Positions 61,596 to 64,000 of a stretch of 64,000 nt of DNA are shown one piece after another. The position numbers were made by a program, and so were the translations under genes. Source of the DNA: Paramesorhizobium deserti. Lineage in GTDB: Bacteria > Pseudomonadota > Alphaproteobacteria > Rhizobiales > Rhizobiaceae. Below the pieces are notes generated by a model, which saw only the letters and a program-made list of their open reading frames with translations, was not told the origin of the DNA and ran no database searches. The stretch's first letter is position 1, and every line of letters starts with the position of its first letter. The stretch covers positions 278,601 through 342,600 of the forward strand of contig NZ_LNTU01000038.1 in the NCBI RefSeq assembly GCF_001558695.1. Direction: 5' to 3'.

Positions 61596-63560
61596 ATGAG
61601 CGAAACCCCTCTGATCGCGCTCAACGGCATCACTCGAGTATATCCTTCAGGTGATGAATTCGCGACTGTACTTCACCATATCGATCTCACCATTCAACGC
61701 GGAGAGATGGTGGCCATCATCGGTGCGTCCGGCTCAGGCAAATCTACGTTGATGAATATCCTCGGATGCCTCGACCGACCCTCCGAGGGGGAATATCTGA
61801 TCTCTGGACGCTCGACCTCGGAGCTTGAAGCTGATGAGCTGGCGGAACTGCGGCGCGAGCATTTCGGCTTTATTTTCCAGCGCTATCATCTGCTGAATGA
61901 ACTGGACGCGGTGGGCAATGTCGAAATCCCTGCCATCTATGCCGGGCAGCGCCGTGATGTGCGTCGCGAAAAGGCCGAAGCCATCTTGCAGCGTCTCGGC
62001 ATGGGCGAGCGGAAGCATCACCGGCCGAGCCAGCTTTCTGGCGGTCAGCAACAGCGTGTCTCAATTGCCCGCGCGCTGATCAACAATGCCGATGTCATTC
62101 TCGCCGACGAGCCGACCGGAGCGCTCGACAGCCACAGCAGCGAAGACGTCCTCAGCATTCTTCAGGAGCTGAATCGGGAAGGGCGTACAATCATCATCGT
62201 CACGCATGATCGCAATGTTGCGGCGCGTGCCCAGCGCATCATCGAGATCAATGACGGTATGATCATTGCCGATAGGCGAAATGGTACCGTCCACAGCGAT
62301 GGCGCGAGCAATGCCGACGTGCATAGCAAGCTGGAAAAGCCGAAACCGTACGGCGGGATGCGTGACCGTTTCAACGAAGCCTTTGCGATGGCTTTGCGTT
62401 CTATGAATGCACATCGCATGCGCACATTCCTAACGATGTTGGGCATCGTCATCGGCACAGCGTCGGTGGTCTGCGTGGTGGCTCTCGGTCAGGGTTCCCA
62501 GAAGCAAATTCTCGACCAGATCAGCGACCTCGGCACTAATACGCTCTATATCAGTCCCGGTCGGGGCTTCGGCGATCTGAAAGCGGCGCAGATCACAACA
62601 CTGACGGTGGCAGACGCGATCGAGCTTGCCAAATTACCTTATGTGATGGCCGCCACGCCTGCGAGTTCAACCACATCAACGGTGCGGGTGGGGGGCAAGG
62701 AAGTCAGCGTGAGGGTAAGCGGTGTGGGCTACCAATACTTTGCCACGCGCAACAGCAAGCTTCTGGAGGGGCGCTTCTTCGACAGGCAGAGTGTTAACGA
62801 TATGGCGCAGGAGGCGGTCATTGACGAGAATGCGAAAAAAACCCTCTTTCCCCATGAACGTGGTTCGGTCATCGGCAAGATCGTTCTCCTGAAAGATGCG
62901 CCGGTACGTGTCATCGGTGTCGTCAAGGCAGAGGAAGCGGGGATGGGTGGGGCGCAAAACCTCGAAGTGTTCCTGCCATATACGACCGTGCAGACACGCA
63001 TGACAGGATCTCGCACGCTGCAATCCATTGTGGTGCGCGTCAACGATACGATGGATCCGGCCGAGGCCGAAAAGATGGTGACGGCCTTCTTGACAAAGCG
63101 CCATGGCGAGCAGGATTTTTTTATCTTCAATACGGACAGCTTGCAGAAAACCATCCAGGCGACGACGGGGACCCTTGCCCTGCTTATTGCCTGCATCGCA
63201 GGCATATCGCTGTTCGTCGGCGGTATCGGCGTGATGAACATCATGCTGGTCGCAGTCTCCGAGAGAATTAACGAGATCGGCGTGCGCATGGCCATCGGTG
63301 CGCGCCAGAGCGATATCCTCCAACAATTCCTCATTGAAGCCCTACTGGTCTGCCTGATCGGCGGCGTGCTCGGTGTTTTGATCGCCGCGGGGTTCGGGGC
63401 ATTTTTCGCCCAGTTCAGCACCATGTTTCAGCTTATCTATTCGCCGGCTTCAATGATCATGGCGCTGGTGTGCTCGAGCTTGATCGGCATCGGTTTCGGC
63501 TTCATCCCCGCCCGCAATGCATCAAAACTGGATCCCGTCGTGGCGCTGGCACGCGATTAG
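61596..63560 (+). CDS. macB: Macrolide/peptide efflux ABC transporter MacB family
   Basis: A 654-residue fused ATPase-permease. N-terminal nucleotide-binding domain with Walker A GASGSGKST at 43-51, signature LSGGQQQR near 148 and VILADEPTGALDS. Four membrane helices: one near 275-295 (MRTFLTMLGIVIGTASVVC) and three near the C-terminus, with a large periplasmic domain between them. The C-terminal FtsX-like part has GGIGVMNIMLVAVSERINEIG. With the adaptor and outer-membrane factor it forms a complete tripartite pump; the substrate could be macrolides, peptides or siderophores. Confidence 0.88.
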   Translation: MSETPLIALNGITRVYPSGDEFATVLHHIDLTIQRGEMVAIIGASGSGKSTLMNILGCLDRPSEGEYLISGRSTSELEADELAELRREHFGFIFQRYHLLNELDAVGNVEIPAIYAGQRRDVRREKAEAILQRLGMGERKHHRPSQLSGGQQQRVSIARALINNADVILADEPTGALDSHSSEDVLSILQELNREGRTIIIVTHDRNVAARAQRIIEINDGMIIADRRNGTVHSDGASNADVHSKLEKPKPYGGMRDRFNEAFAMALRSMNAHRMRTFLTMLGIVIGTASVVCVVALGQGSQKQILDQISDLGTNTLYISPGRGFGDLKAAQITTLTVADAIELAKLPYVMAATPASSTTSTVRVGGKEVSVRVSGVGYQYFATRNSKLLEGRFFDRQSVNDMAQEAVIDENAKKTLFPHERGSVIGKIVLLKDAPVRVIGVVKAEEAGMGGAQNLEVFLPYTTVQTRMTGSRTLQSIVVRVNDTMDPAEAEKMVTAFLTKRHGEQDFFIFNTDSLQKTIQATTGTLALLIACIAGISLFVGGIGVMNIMLVAVSERINEIGVRMAIGARQSDILQQFLIEALLVCLIGGVLGVLIAAGFGAFFAQFSTMFQLIYSPASMIMALVCSSLIGIGFGFIPARNASKLDPVVALARD

Positions 63561-63599
63561 CCGGCCATTGAAAAATTTTCTTGCCCTCGCTGGGAAATA

Positions 63600-63760
63600 A
63601 TCAAGCGCAACCGTTTCACAGACGGAAGCGGCAACCAGACCCCGTTTGGCGGGGGGCGCGAACCAGGGTGGTGTCGAGCTGAGATATTCGTTCTTGAGAT
63701 CGTCGATGAGGGCTTTGAAGCCCCGCTCCCACATACTTTTCCATGGGCGGCGACTGGCAT
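63600..63760 (-). pseudogene. IS5-like transposase debris
   Basis: Scattered over several frames are MWERGFKALIDDLKNEYL and QLDTTLVRA, the N-terminal DDE segment of an IS5-type transposase. No frame is continuous and no ends were found. Beyond macB (63561-63917) I see no intact gene. Confidence 0.45.
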
Positions 63761-63917
63761 GATCTTGGCGGTGGGCTGACGGAAGGCGACGAGGCATCCG
63801 TTTCGCTCCAGCCGCTGGCCCGTATCGACGACACTTATGAACGGGCCTGGGCAGCCGACTGGATCGCCGCATCGGTGCTAATAGCATCGCGCCGACTTAC
63901 TTCGACTGCGACGAAGG

Positions 63918-64000
63918 CTGAAAAACCTCGCGCATACCACCATCCGTCGGATCTGGACCGCATTTGGCCTGCAGCCGCATCGTGCCGAGACATTCAAGCT
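63918..64000 (+). pseudogene. IS630-like transposase fragment, running off the window
   Basis: From 63918 the plus strand reads LKNLAHTTIRRIWTAFGLQP and then HRAETFK, which matches the end of the helix-turn-helix region of IS630-family transposases. The upstream part is not recognisable, so it may be truncated at the 5' side. The rest lies beyond the window edge, so whether the gene is complete further on cannot be told. Confidence 0.5.

Overview
The window looks like part of the genome of an alphaproteobacterium of the order Hyphomicrobiales (Rhizobium/Agrobacterium/Brucella relatives). The grounds are an AglE/AglR-like alpha-glucoside locus, a ChvE-GguA-GguB-like sugar transporter, a rhizobial-type palindromic repeat (4001-4083), the high GC content, and the density of ABC sugar importers each paired with a LacI or GntR regulator. 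No rRNA, tRNA or CRISPR array was seen.

Region 1 (1-15.6 kb) handles glycosides. An AglE-like binding protein, cut by the window edge, is divergent from a LacI regulator, with two identical palindromic operators between them. Next comes a seven-gene operon: binding protein, two permeases, ATPase, GH2 beta-mannosidase, sugar isomerase-like TIM barrel and Gfo/Idh dehydrogenase. A MarR/cupin pair, a VOC protein, a second LacI regulator and a DUF3775-like protein follow.

Region 2 (14.8-33.2 kb) is a sugar-acid region. OtnK, OtnC, LtnD, OtnI and DenD homologues make up a complete route from L-threonate and D-erythronate to dihydroxyacetone phosphate. They sit around a LacI regulator with an inverted operator pair and run into a UgpC-type ABC importer and a GntR regulator with two apparent winged helices. 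An altronate/galactarate dehydratase and a TAXI-type TRAP transporter follow, then an orphan VapB antitoxin.

Region 3 (33.6-44.9 kb) holds a ChvE/GguA/GguB-like importer, a FadR-type regulator, an organic-anion ABC importer with two different permeases and a fumarylacetoacetase-family hydrolase, a TSUP permease and a secreted serine hydrolase.

Region 4 (44.9-64 kb) is an accessory, decaying region. It has an AbiE toxin-antitoxin pair with a broken toxin, a frameshifted tyrosine recombinase next to a Tn3-like remnant, an intact ribose-type ABC operon ending in a protein I cannot assign, remnants of traD, an autotransporter barrel and three insertion sequences, an intact HigBA module, two tandem small secreted four-cysteine proteins, and an intact OMF-MacA-MacB efflux operon. 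Almost all gene damage in the window is here, and most of it is single-base losses. A recurring theme in the transporter operons is a strong stem-loop just after the binding-protein gene.
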